64,000 nt of DNA, from the NCBI RefSeq assembly GCF_028389875.1, contig NC_084670.1, positions 37,971,333-38,035,332 on the forward strand. Reading direction: 5' to 3'. Each line of letters opens with the position of its first letter. Position 1 is the first letter of the stretch. Source of the DNA: Rhea pennata. Its lineage: Eukaryota; Chordata; Aves; Rheiformes; Rheidae. Positions 54,166 to 64,000 of the stretch are shown piece by piece. The notes under the pieces were generated by a model that saw only the letters and a list, made by a program, of their open reading frames with translations, did no database searches and had not been told where the DNA came from. The position numbers and the translations under genes are program-made.

Positions 54166-56929
54166 AAACAAATGGAAGTGCCATCCTCATGCCATAGGTC
54201 CTCCACAGATCCACCATCTCTAGCAACCTCCCTGGCCTGCTACCTTCCCCAGGAGATGCACACCAAATACCTGAGCCTGGCACAAGCACACACGGTCATG
54301 GGAGAGGAAAAATGCTGCCATTCAGCTACTGTGTGTGAATGCGCAGTGTGGGAGCACACAACCATGTGCTTGTGGGGCAAATGTAGGTGTCCTGGGAAAG
54401 GCACCAGGACATGGAAGGTGCAAGAGAGAAGAGACCAGGGTGTTCCCTGTGTTGCATGGGCACACTGGGGGAGCTGCCACAGGGCCATCGTCCTAGACCA
54501 GCCCCACACAGGTCTCTGTATCCTGACAGAGGGGAAAATACCAGCCTTGCAAGGCCCCTCTTTTCCCAGAAATCCTGGAGTACAGCTCTCTGCTGACCCT
54601 CGTGTGGGGCATAGCCCAGGATGGGCAGGGGCTGGGTGCTCAGACACCCTCCAGACTCTAGGGGATCATTACAGAGTCATTTGATAATACTCCAGCCCTT
54701 TCTGTGTGTGAGGTCTCTGGTGGCAGCTCCAGCTGAGCTCTGCCTTTCCTCACTCCATCCCTGCATGCACAGACAGAATCTTGATGCTCTCCCTAGGCAG
54801 CCTGGCCACCTTCCACTCTCTGTGCGCTTCCACCCTCACACCCTGAGTGCTGGTGCTGGTGGCAGGACAGATGTGGAGGATCCCCGACAGCAGTTCCTGC
54901 AGGAGCTCCCCAGGGAAATGCTGTTCCCAGCCCCACCTCAGCCCCAGCTGCAGCATGACAGAGGGGAGCTGCCCTATCCCAGTCCACCCTGATGGTGCCA
55001 GTTCCACCTCAGGCTGCTCCTGAAAGTCTCCAGCACAGCCCTGGAGGGAGCTGGAGTTGCCTCAGGCCCCAAGGTAGTCTGCAGGCAGGAGGGCTTGACT
55101 TGGGTACAGCAGCGGTGGTGGTGAGAGCAGAGGCAGGATCAGGGAAATTGGGGTGAAGACCCCTGCCCTCAGCTGTATGGCTGGGACACTCAACAGCTGA
55201 TGTCTTTGTAGCTGGCCAGGCCCCAGCTGCGGGGCAGATCCCTGCTTGAGGACAGCAGCATCAGAATTGTCATGGGCTCCAGTGTAGCTGTGACTGTGGG
55301 GACAGAGCAGACCTAGGCACATGCAACTGCAAAGGCTGGCGGTGGAAAAGGCAGTGTGGGGCTGGTGAGGGCCCTCTCTCTTCTCTCCATGGGGAAGAGA
55401 GTCCCCAGGCAATCCTGGAGTCCACCTTAGCCTACAGCAGGGGAACACACGGAGGGTGGAAGAGGCAGACAGAGCCTCTGGGAGCAGGGGTGTAAGGGAG
55501 TTTTCCAAAGCCCAGGTCTGAGCCCGGGACTTTTGGATCTTCTCCCAACACTCTCCCAGCAGTCTCGGTCTGCTCTGCCCTAGGTGCTCTCCTCCTCCTG
55601 CCACCCATGCTGATGCAGAGACAGAGGAGCAAGAATGCATGGAATTGCAGAAGAGTTTTGATGGGAAGAGACCTCTGGAGGTCTCCAGTCTGACCTCCCA
55701 CACAAAGCAGGGCTGGGTGGAGCCCTCCAGTCCTATCTGGCCATCGCTGGACTGCACCTGATGCCAATTATTAGCCCCAAACCTGCTCTGCTCCTCTTGT
55801 CCAGGCAGTGAAGGACAGCACCTCTTGACAGTGGGTCACTTCCCTGACTGCCTTGCCAGTACCCTTGACTCCTGGCTCCCCTTCCCGCATGGAGCAGCCT
55901 CACTCCTGCTGCTCCCAACAGCACCTTCTCTGTCGGAGGAACCCTGTCCCAAATGGTTCATAAGTAGGTGAGTGGTGTCAGAGAAGGACCTTCTCTCCTG
56001 ACTTTTCATCGTATAATCAGGCCCAGGCAGTTGCCCTTGCTTTTCCATCCACTGAAGAGTCTCTGTTCAATGTTACCTGAGTAGGGGGCCAAATCTGAAA
56101 TTCTCCTCACATCTTTACATTGGCTGTCAGGCAAGAGTTTCTGCATGGATACAGCAGCCACTTCTATACCCACAACGTTCTCTGTGTCATGCTTGGGTTG
56201 CAGCTTTCCTGGCCAAGGCTTTCTAGACTGTAGTGAGGTGACAGGGCCGAGGTAGAGATGAGGAATTAGGTCAGCAGGACAAGGACAGGGTCAGGTCAGG
56301 ACTTGCGAGGTGTGGGGCCAGGCACAGCCAAGCCCCACAGCGTTACTCAGGCCAGGCCCATGGAAAAGGGCAGCAGCTCCCCATCAAGGGGGATGAGGTC
56401 CTGCAGTGAGGCCTGTCACTGTCTCCCGTGTTCTTGTGCCTGGCAGATCCTCCTCCCTGTCTGCCTGAAGCCCCTCCATGCCCACCTTGCTGCTGTGAAC
56501 AGCATGAAAGCCCTGGCCTTGCAGCACCTCTGGCAGCTTCTGCTGCCCTGGGGACAGAGCTGCCTGCCCTGAGATGATACACAGAGGAATCAAGCTCTCC
56601 TTCTCTTTTCCTGTCTCTGAATACTGCCCTGCTATTTTGCTGTGATGTCTCTGCTCCCCAGAGAAGCTTTCTCCTGGTCAGAGTATCCATGCTGGCCTGG
56701 CCATTCCTGCACCCCTGCCCTGTGCTCCCCGCAGTGCCCCAGGGTGGTTGAGCTGAGCTCTCCTAATGGACACAGGACCCATGGTCTCACCTCATCGGTA
56801 TTTATCTGAGCCTGACTCTGGGCCCCTGAGCTCCCTTGGTGTCACTACCCAAAGAGACACTGCAAAGGGAAACTCCTCTCATTGCACTGGGGGCATCCAA
56901 GCGAGCTCAGCCCTGCAGGCTGTGAGGTT
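54166..56929. repeat. Right-copy counterpart of 3,621-7,090; non-coding
   Basis: It follows the left copy closely, with the 680-bp deletion at 56,747. It includes a CR1-like tail at 55,635-55,735. Frames of 231 and 170 codons are antisense or overlapping and are not conserved as protein. Confidence 0.65.
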
Positions 56930-56933
56930 CCTC

Positions 56934-57480
56934 TGTTAGAGTTATACTGATGAAACCCTCATATACTTAACAAGACTCAAGGACAAGGGAGAGAGGATAT
57001 TGTAAAACAGTCTTGCAAAGGGCAACCAGCTCCAGCAGAATAATCTTGAGAAAACCACAAGATTTTGAAGAATGTGAGGAGTCGACAAGACAAAAACAGC
57101 AGAACAACCCAGAGTAACCTAGAAGTTCATTAAAGCTTATTAACATATTAAACTACACACCCTTAAATGAATAATGAGACGGAAATGACATGATAATGAT
57201 GTTACCACCTTCTTCTCTGCTTCTTAAGCTAATGAACAGGAATGTTAAAGCACAAATGCAGAGTGAATATGTGATGTAATAAAACTGTAACCAATAGAAA
57301 AAATATATATAAAGCACTCCCTGAAAAGTGTGTGTAACTAAAGAAAGAGAAAGGGAGAAGGTGTGCTACCTTTGTGGATCTACCACCTAGCACCCATCTC
57401 TGTGCAGAAATGAAATAAACAAGTATCTCGACCCAGTGTTGCTTGCACACCGGGTAACAGCACCCAGTTTTGGGACAACA
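56934..57480 (+). mobile_element. Solo LTR, duplicate of 7,095-7,641
   Basis: Same length (547 bp), same TGTTAGAG...GGGACAACA ends and same CCTC flanks (56,930-56,933 and 57,481-57,484). CCAAT, TATA and AATAAA are preserved. The insertion predates the segmental duplication. Confidence 0.8.
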
Positions 57481-57688
57481 CCTCCATCAGTGCTGATGAA
57501 GAGAGAAGCCGGGCTTCCTGCTTTAACATAATCTCTAGGTCCAATTCAAATGAGAGATTTCTGGGGAGATGGAGTATGAACTGAATTTTTTGTTTGTTTT
57601 TAACATGGATGCAAAAGAGACAAGAAAGAAATGCACAACACACAGCCTTGATTCTAGACATCCTAGTGAGTGAATGCACATGGGACAG

Positions 57689-58624
57689 TTATTGGTGCTG
57701 ACGTTGTACCCATTGGATGAGTTTCCTCAGTGCATCCTTGAGCTCCTTGTTCCTCATGCTGTAGATGAGGGGGTTCACTGTTGGAGGCACCACCACGTAC
57801 AGAACAGCCACCACCAGATCCAGAGCTGGGGAGGAGAGGGAGAGTGGCTTCAAGTGAGCAAAAAATATTGTGCTGACAAACAGGGAGACCACAGCCAGGT
57901 GCGGGAGGCACATGGAAAAAGCTTTGTGCCGGCCCTGCTCAGAGGGCATCCTCAGCACAGCAGTGAAGACCTGCATGTAGGACACCACGATGAAAACAAA
58001 ACACCCTCAGCCTAAACAGGCAGTAATCACGATAAGCCCAACTTCTGTAAGGTAGGAGTCTGAGCAGGAGAGCCTGAGGATCTGGGGGATCTCACAGAAG
58101 AACTGGTCCACTGTGTTGCCTTGGCAGAGAGGTATGGAAAATGTGTTGGCAGTGTGCAGGGCTGCACTGAGAAAACCACTGGCCCAGGCAGCTGCTGCCG
58201 TTTTGACACAGGCTCTGCTGCCCATGATTATGTTGTAGTGCAGGGGTTTGCAAATGGCAACATAGCGGTCATAGGCCATGACTGTGAGAAGAGAATACTC
58301 TGTTGAACATAAGAAAATAAAGAAAAAGACTTGAGCAGCACATCCCAAGTAGGAAATGTCTCTGGTGTCCCACAGGGAATTGACCATGGATTTGGGGACA
58401 GTGGTGGAGATGGTGCCAAGGTCCAGAACGGAGAGGTTGAGGAGGAAGAAGTACATGGGGGTGTGCAGGTGGTGGTCACAGGTTACTGCTGTGATGATGA
58501 GGCCGTTGCCCAGGAGGGCAGCCAGGTAGGTGCCCAGGAAGAGTGAGAAGTGCAAGAGCTGCAGCTCTCGTGTGTCTGTAAATGCCAGAAGGAGGAACTC
58601 GTTGAAGGAGCTGCCGTTGTACAT
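57689..58624 (-). pseudogene. OR14-like olfactory receptor pseudogene, right copy
   Basis: This is the counterpart of the left pseudogene and far better kept. From ATG at 58,624 to TAA at 57,689 it is 312 codons, the normal OR length, with MAYDRY, FFCEIPQ, KAFSMCLPH and NPLIYSMRN all present. The only lesion I see is the in-frame TGA at 58,007-58,009 (codon 206, TM5), which is identical to that in the left copy. The start reads MYNGSS, with an N-glycosylation site NGS. Because of one codon the full receptor cannot be made. A truncated protein would lack TM6 and TM7. Classed as a pseudogene unless other individuals carry a sense codon. Confidence 0.93.
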
Positions 58625-58888
58625 CAGCTCCTACTGGGCATGGGGGGGGCTGTCCAAGGAGGAAAAGACAGGGACAAGTTAGGAGAGACTTAAAAAAAAA
58701 CAAAACAAATAAAAAGAAGTTAATAAATATTTACATTTGTTATTAAAAATCTAACATTGCATCTCTATTTGTGAGTAGCTCTGACACTCAGTTTCTGTCA
58801 AATGAAATCCACTCATCTTGTGTCACGGCTTTTCAGCATCTTCACATCACTTCTCAAGAATGATGGTTACAGAAATGAGTTTCAGGGA

Positions 58889-59708
58889 TTTTCTTAATAT
58901 TGTTTATTTTCTTTGAGATGCCCCTGTCACCCCTGAGGAGTGCTCCTTAAGAGCAGAAATCCTCGGCATTTCCACTGTGAGTCCTGAGAGGAAAGCATCC
59001 ACTGGCACTTGGTGCCGAGAGGGGACATCTCGCCTGTCTGTTAGTCTCATTCCCTGCCCTCCTGTGCTCCTGCCCATTTGAGCTGGAGGATGATGTTACT
59101 CTAAAAAGTAGCCAGCCCCTGCTGAGAGCAGAGGAGTCCTGTTTCAAAGTGCAGGTTTCCAAATTTTCCTCCCTTTCTCCAGGCACCTGAGGGAGCTCTC
59201 CACACTCCCCTTCTAGCCAAGGACAAACAAGGCTCTTTTCAGCTGCTCATTTGCAGCCTCCCACCACCATCTCCATACTGCCAGCATCTCTGCACCTTCT
59301 GCATGGGGCTCTCAGATATCACAGCAATGATATGAGACAGAAGAGCCTTTCTATAGGGCAGCTTGTAGCCTGGCAGGACACTATAAGGAAACAGTCAAAT
59401 GACTCTTAGGACTGGAGATGGGCTCTCCTTAAGGGAGAGTCAGTTCATTTTCCAACCCCACAGACTCCTTTTTCTGGAGCTCCACAGATTAGCAGGGGCC
59501 TGGGGACACCTCACTCCCAAGCAGACCCCTCTGTTCCTGACTTGCAGCATCATCGTTTAAACTGCAGCTGAAAATTCCCAACCCCAGAAAGCCCAAAAGC
59601 AAGAACAGGACCATCATGGAGGGGAAACAAGGAGCAACAACATGATCCTGCTGCCAAGGGAGGCAAGGGGAGAGAGGCAGATGGGAAGGCAGGCAAGGCT
59701 TCACCTTG
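58889..59708. other. Segment present only in the right duplication copy
   Basis: About 820 bp with no match in the left copy, flanked by the sequence that is continuous there (TTTCAGGGATTT then GCCCAGCTGGGTATGCC). No repeat family was recognised. It is either a deletion in the left copy or an insertion here. Confidence 0.6.
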
Positions 59709-61265
59709 CCCGGCTGGGCATGCCACCTCACTGACGGCAACATGGCAGGGCAGTGGATCTCCACCCCTTTGTGGGGCAGCATGAAATGGGCTTGTGGCAG
59801 AAGAGAGATACCCCTCTCATCTGCCAGAGGTCTGGTTGCAGAGGAGGGGGCTTATACCCTGGACCCCATGGCTGTCAGGGCAGAGGCTCTTCTGGGAGGG
59901 AGGGGAGACATTGGAGGCTTGCTCAGAGAAAGGTGTCTGCATCAGAGGGACATATCATGACTTGCCAAAATCCATCCTCCCATGATGATTCTGTTTGCAG
60001 TTCCCTCTCATTGGCTGCTCATCTCTACTGCCTGCAGCTGTTACTGCCACCTCAAGCTCCCTCTGACCCAAAATTTTTTACCTGTCAGTGCTCACAGACC
60101 CTGTCCCACCCTGTTCTGACTTGCAGAAACCTCCCAGGATGGGACACTCACCAAGGGAATCTCTGTGCAAGCAGGTCTTAAGGAGTAGGTTACAAAAGCT
60201 CTGATAAGTCCATAGAGTTACTGCTGGTGCTGCTGTAGCGGGAAGTGGAGTTGAAGGGGTTTGATGATCTTTCTCATAGACCTGTTGATCTCTGAAAGAT
60301 TTGTGAATCCCAGTTCATTGCCAAAAGAGAAAGACTTTCCCCTTTTCTTCCTCTCAAAATTAGGAAACTGAAAGCCCTGGAAGGAAACCTCCTTCCTTTT
60401 TTTTTTTTTTTTCACTTTCTTCTGCAGTGCAGGGACACTACTCTGAATCACAGCCCTGGGCACACCTGGGTGCATATCCCAGCTTCACAGCCCTGCAGCT
60501 ATCCTTCGGAGAAAGCAGCAGCATGCCCTGTCCCTGTGGCAGTGTGGCAGGGGATGTCTGCTCTGAAGCATCCCACCCTCCTCTAAAAAGCAGAGTGATC
60601 CTTAAAAAAATCTGTAAGTTAAGGGATGCAATGGGTTTAGAAGGCCCTTCCAGGAACCTCCGTAGCATTGCCCTGCAGCCAGAGACTTACTGTGTCAAGG
60701 GTTGGGAAGATTTCTTCTGCAAGGAGCTCTCCTCCATCCTCCCACTCCACACGGCCAGTCACTTCTCTCTGTCATGTCTCGTCTCATCTCATGTCATCAT
60801 CAGCAGGCAGTACCCGGAGCCCTACTGCTCTTTGCAGAGGATCTAATCCTGCACAGAGTTGTCTCTGGGCAGTGCTGCCAGGTTGCCATGAGCTACCTCC
60901 ATCCCCACCCAGGAAGAGAGGCCCAGCTGAAGGCATGATTTTCTCTGTCCCTTGGGCTCCCTCCTCCAGGGAAATGTTCACAGAGGTAAAGCAAAATAAT
61001 CACCTTTGGTCCCTCTCTAAACAACACAGAGAGACCAGTTACAGCTTTGTCAGTTGTTTCATCAGAGGATGGTTATCTACAAGAGGTGGAAATATTCCAC
61101 CCTGGATATCAATATTCCCATGTCTTAATTAGGCAGGACATCTTGGTCTCATGTCTAGGACAGGACAGCCCTTTGACATGAGCATTGACATGCCTCAGGT
61201 TTTCATTCAGATGACACAATCTGGGCATTGCATGCCCATTTAGAAGGCCCTGGGCTGCAGCAGAA

Positions 61266-62800
61266 TTCAGCTCCCTACTGTAAACTGAATAAACACACAG
61301 GAGGTGGGATTCCCCTTGCCCAAGCTGTAGTGGGCACAACAGAGAATGTTTGCATGGTTGCTCGTTGTCTAAGCTCCATTATAATCACCATAGATGGAGT
61401 GTACGAGTCTGCTGCTCACACACAAACACCTGGTGACACTGGAAGAGTCAGAGGTGGTCCCAGGCATGTGCACTGTCTGTTTGCTCCAATGGAGCAACTG
61501 GGAGACCCACATCCTTATGGACCATCAGATAGGGGCCAGGAGGGGAATTTCCTTGACCATCTCAAATGACAGTAGATGCCTACTACAACTAGTGTTCCAC
61601 TCACTCTGAAGCTCAGACATATGAAGATCCCAATGTTACAAACACAAACAGCTCACGTAATTCAGTGCAGACACCTGATTTAATGACATAGAAATAGGCT
61701 GCCAGGGCCACGTCGGATGCCTGGGGTATCCAGCAAAACTACAGGTCTCTAGTAGTTACAGGATGAGACCTACAGGAAAATTATGCTCCCTTGGAGATTT
61801 TGCTGGCAAGTGCCTCAGGGCATCTTGGGTTTTCCCTATGTGCCTAAACAACTGAATCCCACCACTGCCTTTAGGTACAGTCTCTACTGTCTACGTCCAA
61901 GCGTGCTGCACAAATGGGAGGCACATCACATCAAGGTCTCCACTCGAATATCTGCATTTTCAAATCAGGCCTCAGGGACTTCTTCAGTGGCACCTTGTCC
62001 TGCCTGGAGATTGTTTCAAGTCTGTCACAGGCACCAAGGTGCCACAGAGTCAGCTCAGGCAGCCAATCCCTCCCCTGTCAGTACTGGGCAGCCCAGCTCC
62101 GTTTCTCCCTGGCCTTGGGCACTGTAAGGTCTGCTCTCTTAGTGGGAACCTCCTTTCACCATTACATTGGAACCCGCTATCCATGCTGTGATGTCACCAC
62201 CTGTAGTCAAAGCCTTTCCATACATATGGTCCTTGGTGACATGTTTCCTGGGACAAATCTTCAGTTAGCTCTGTACAGATGCGCAGTAGCCCAGATATAC
62301 ACAAACATATGCAGCCTGGGGTGCAACCAGGAGCAAGTGGAGACGCACAAGGTTTCACAGGAGTGCCACACAGTTAGAATCACAGAAATGTGGTGGGATC
62401 AATTGCATGACTGGAGTCCTTCACAGGCAGGGTGCAAGTTCTTCAGCAGAGGCCACCAGGGAAGATGAGGAGAGGGATGCCCTATGGGAGATTGGATAGC
62501 TTGGATGTACAGAGCTCTTACGTGTGATGGACAAGGGAGGCATCTCTGAAGAGTAGAAGAGCCCAGAAAGGCTGGCAGTAATTAAGTGCCTATCAAGCAC
62601 AAGAATGCTCCGTATGATCAATTTGTAAAGTCAGTGGACATATCTAGAGTCAAGCTTGGCTAAAGAGGGAGCTCACACCTGATTTCCAAGGCAAAGGCTA
62701 AACACACTGCTCTCCCAGAGACCTTCCTGGAACCTCACGCCAGGAGCAGGAGGGGATGTCGGGGCATGGCAATGTCCAGAAATAGCCTCCAAACAGAACC
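61266..62800. other. No gene seen
   Basis: Unique DNA beyond the end of the segmental duplication. Overlapping frames up to 184 codons show no recognisable domain. Confidence 0.5.
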
Positions 62801-64000
62801 ACCGAATCACAGAATGGTTGAGGTTGGAAGGGATCTCTGGAGATCACCAGTCCAACCTCCCTGCTCAAGCAGGGTCACCTACAGCGTGTTAGACAGGGTT
62901 GCATCCAGGCAGGTCTTGAATATCTCCAGAGAAGGAGACACCACAACCTCCCTGGGCAACCTGTTCCACTGCTCTGTCACTCTCACAGGAAGGAAATTCC
63001 CCCTCATGTTCAGGCAGAACTTCCAGTGGTTCAGTTTGTACCCATTGCCTCTTCTCCTGTCACATGGGATCACTGAAAAGAGTTTAGCTCCATCCACTTG
63101 ACACCCTCCCTTCAGGTACTTATACACATTGATAAGATCCCCCCTCAGTCTTCTCTTCCCCAGGTTAAACAGGCCCAGCTCTCGCAGCCATTCCTCATAG
63201 GGCAGATGATCCAGCCCTCTGATCATCTTCATAGCCCTACGCTGGACTTTCTCCAGAAGCTCCATGTCCCTCTTGTCCTGGGGAGCCCAGAACTGGACGC
63301 AGTACTCAAGATGTGGCCTCACCAGGGCTGAGTAGAGTGGCAGAATCACCTCCATCGACCTGCGGGAAACACTCTTCCTAATGCACCCCAGGAGACCATT
63401 GGCCATCCTAGCCACAAGTTCACACTGCTGGCTCATGGTCAACTGCTTGTCCACCAGCACTCCCAGGTACTTCTCTGCAGAGCTGCTCTCCAGAACGTCA
63501 ACCCCCAGCCTGTATTGGTGCAAGCAGTTATTCCCCGCTAGGAGCAGGACTCTGCACTTGCCCTTCTTGAACCTCAGGAGGTTCCTCTCCACCCAGCTCT
63601 CCAGCCTGTCCAGGTCTCTCTGAATGGCAGCACAGCCCTCAGGTGGATCAGCCACTCCTCCCAGCTTGGTAGCATCAGCAAACTGGCTGAGGAGGCACTC
63701 TGTCCCTTCGTCCAGGTCACTGACGAATAAGTTGAGCAGGATGGGACCCAGTCCTGAGCCCTGGGGAACTCCACTAACTACAGGCCTCCAACTAGACTCT
63801 GCACCACTGGTGACAACCCTCTGAGCTCTGCCTTTCAGCCAGTTCTCAATCCATCTCACTTTCCGCTCATCTAACTCACACTTCCTGAGCTTCTCTAGGA
63901 GGATGTTATGGGAGACAGCGTCAAAAGCCTTGCTGAAGTCAAGGTATACAACGTCCACTGATCTCCCCTCATCTACCCAGCCAGTCATGCCATCATAGAA
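62801..64000 (-). mobile_element. CR1 LINE, long copy running off the window
   Basis: From the tail (ACCGAATCACAGAATGG) to the window end the minus strand follows CR1 without large gaps. The ORF2 frame is open from the window edge to its stop at 62,879. This is the least decayed CR1 in the window. How far it continues beyond 64,000 cannot be seen. Confidence 0.95.
62879..64000 (-). pseudogene. CR1 ORF2 C-terminal part, RT with FADA instead of FADD
   Basis: This is the reverse transcriptase part of the CR1 endonuclease/RT protein. Visible motifs are YLDFSKAFD (motif A, catalytic aspartate present), [11 protein letters not shown] (motif B), FADATKLGG (motif C) and the C-terminal CR1-specific tail. 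The catalytic motif C should be FADD. The second aspartate is alanine (GCT, 63,671-63,673 on the minus strand), which would abolish polymerisation. The frame is partial at its N-terminus because the window ends. Confidence 0.85.

Larger units (their letters stand above)
50668..61265. repeat. Right copy of the 10.6-kb direct segmental duplication
   Basis: Counterpart of 1-10,565. It lacks about 680 bp matching 6,227-6,911 (junction at 56,747) and about 130 bp matching 3,476-3,617. It has about 820 bp (58,889-59,708) that the left copy lacks. Homology stops at about 61,265, inside GGCCCTGGGCTG.CAG. Confidence 0.93.

Noticed and set aside
55062-55757. 231-codon minus-strand frame
   Set aside because: The left copy (4,543-5,248) splits it in two with frame changes, so it is not conserved as protein.
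62914-62934. Possible host coding exons in 61.3-62.8 kb and CR1 antisense frames
   Set aside because: Frames here are either CR1 shadows or lack any recognisable domain.

Overview
This is vertebrate, almost certainly avian, nuclear DNA. The evidence is many CR1 LINE copies with the bird-type tail (repeated ATTCTGTG), class II olfactory receptor (OR) sequences of the bird-expanded OR14 type and of an OR11A1-like type, and a gammaretrovirus-like endogenous retrovirus (ERV). I cannot name the species. The window is an olfactory receptor cluster built by repeated duplication. Single-copy protein-coding genes other than ORs are not visible.

Layout. Bases 1-10,565 are one copy of a direct segmental duplication whose second copy is 50,668-61,265. 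Each copy holds low-copy repeat 'U' in both orientations, a minus-strand CR1, a solo LTR with a 4-bp target duplication, and an OR14-like pseudogene on the minus strand. Both pseudogenes carry the same in-frame TGA in transmembrane segment 5. Bases 10,600-11,130 and 15,477-16,005 form an inverted repeat that is almost perfect (two mismatches by eye) around a 4.3-kb spacer. Bases 17,500-28,230 and 37,130-40,190 are a second paralogous pair, each ending in an OR11A1-like gene on the plus strand with an open reading frame (27,043-28,020 and 39,002-39,958). In the first of these an ERV (19,282-26,644) sits inside a CR1 upstream of the OR. Bases 43,540-50,100 are an older third relative of the left block, made of the equivalents of 3.7-6.9 kb and 12.1-15.1 kb without the OR14 pseudogene. 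The window ends in a long minus-strand CR1 (62,801-64,000) whose reverse transcriptase frame is open but has lost a catalytic aspartate.

The ERV has two LTRs differing at about nine sites, a perfect tRNA-His primer binding site, an open gag, an in-frame UAG between gag and pol as in gammaretroviruses, and a pol broken by one frameshift and one TGA. Its env is reduced to the two ends. It can no longer encode a complete virus.

How it fits together: the only plausible host proteins are the two OR11A1-like receptors. The two OR14 loci are dead. The rest is a mosaic of low-copy duplications and retroelements that would favour unequal exchange, inversion and gene conversion. A GC-rich, promoter-like stretch at 49.49-49.68 kb is the main regulatory candidate without an assigned gene.
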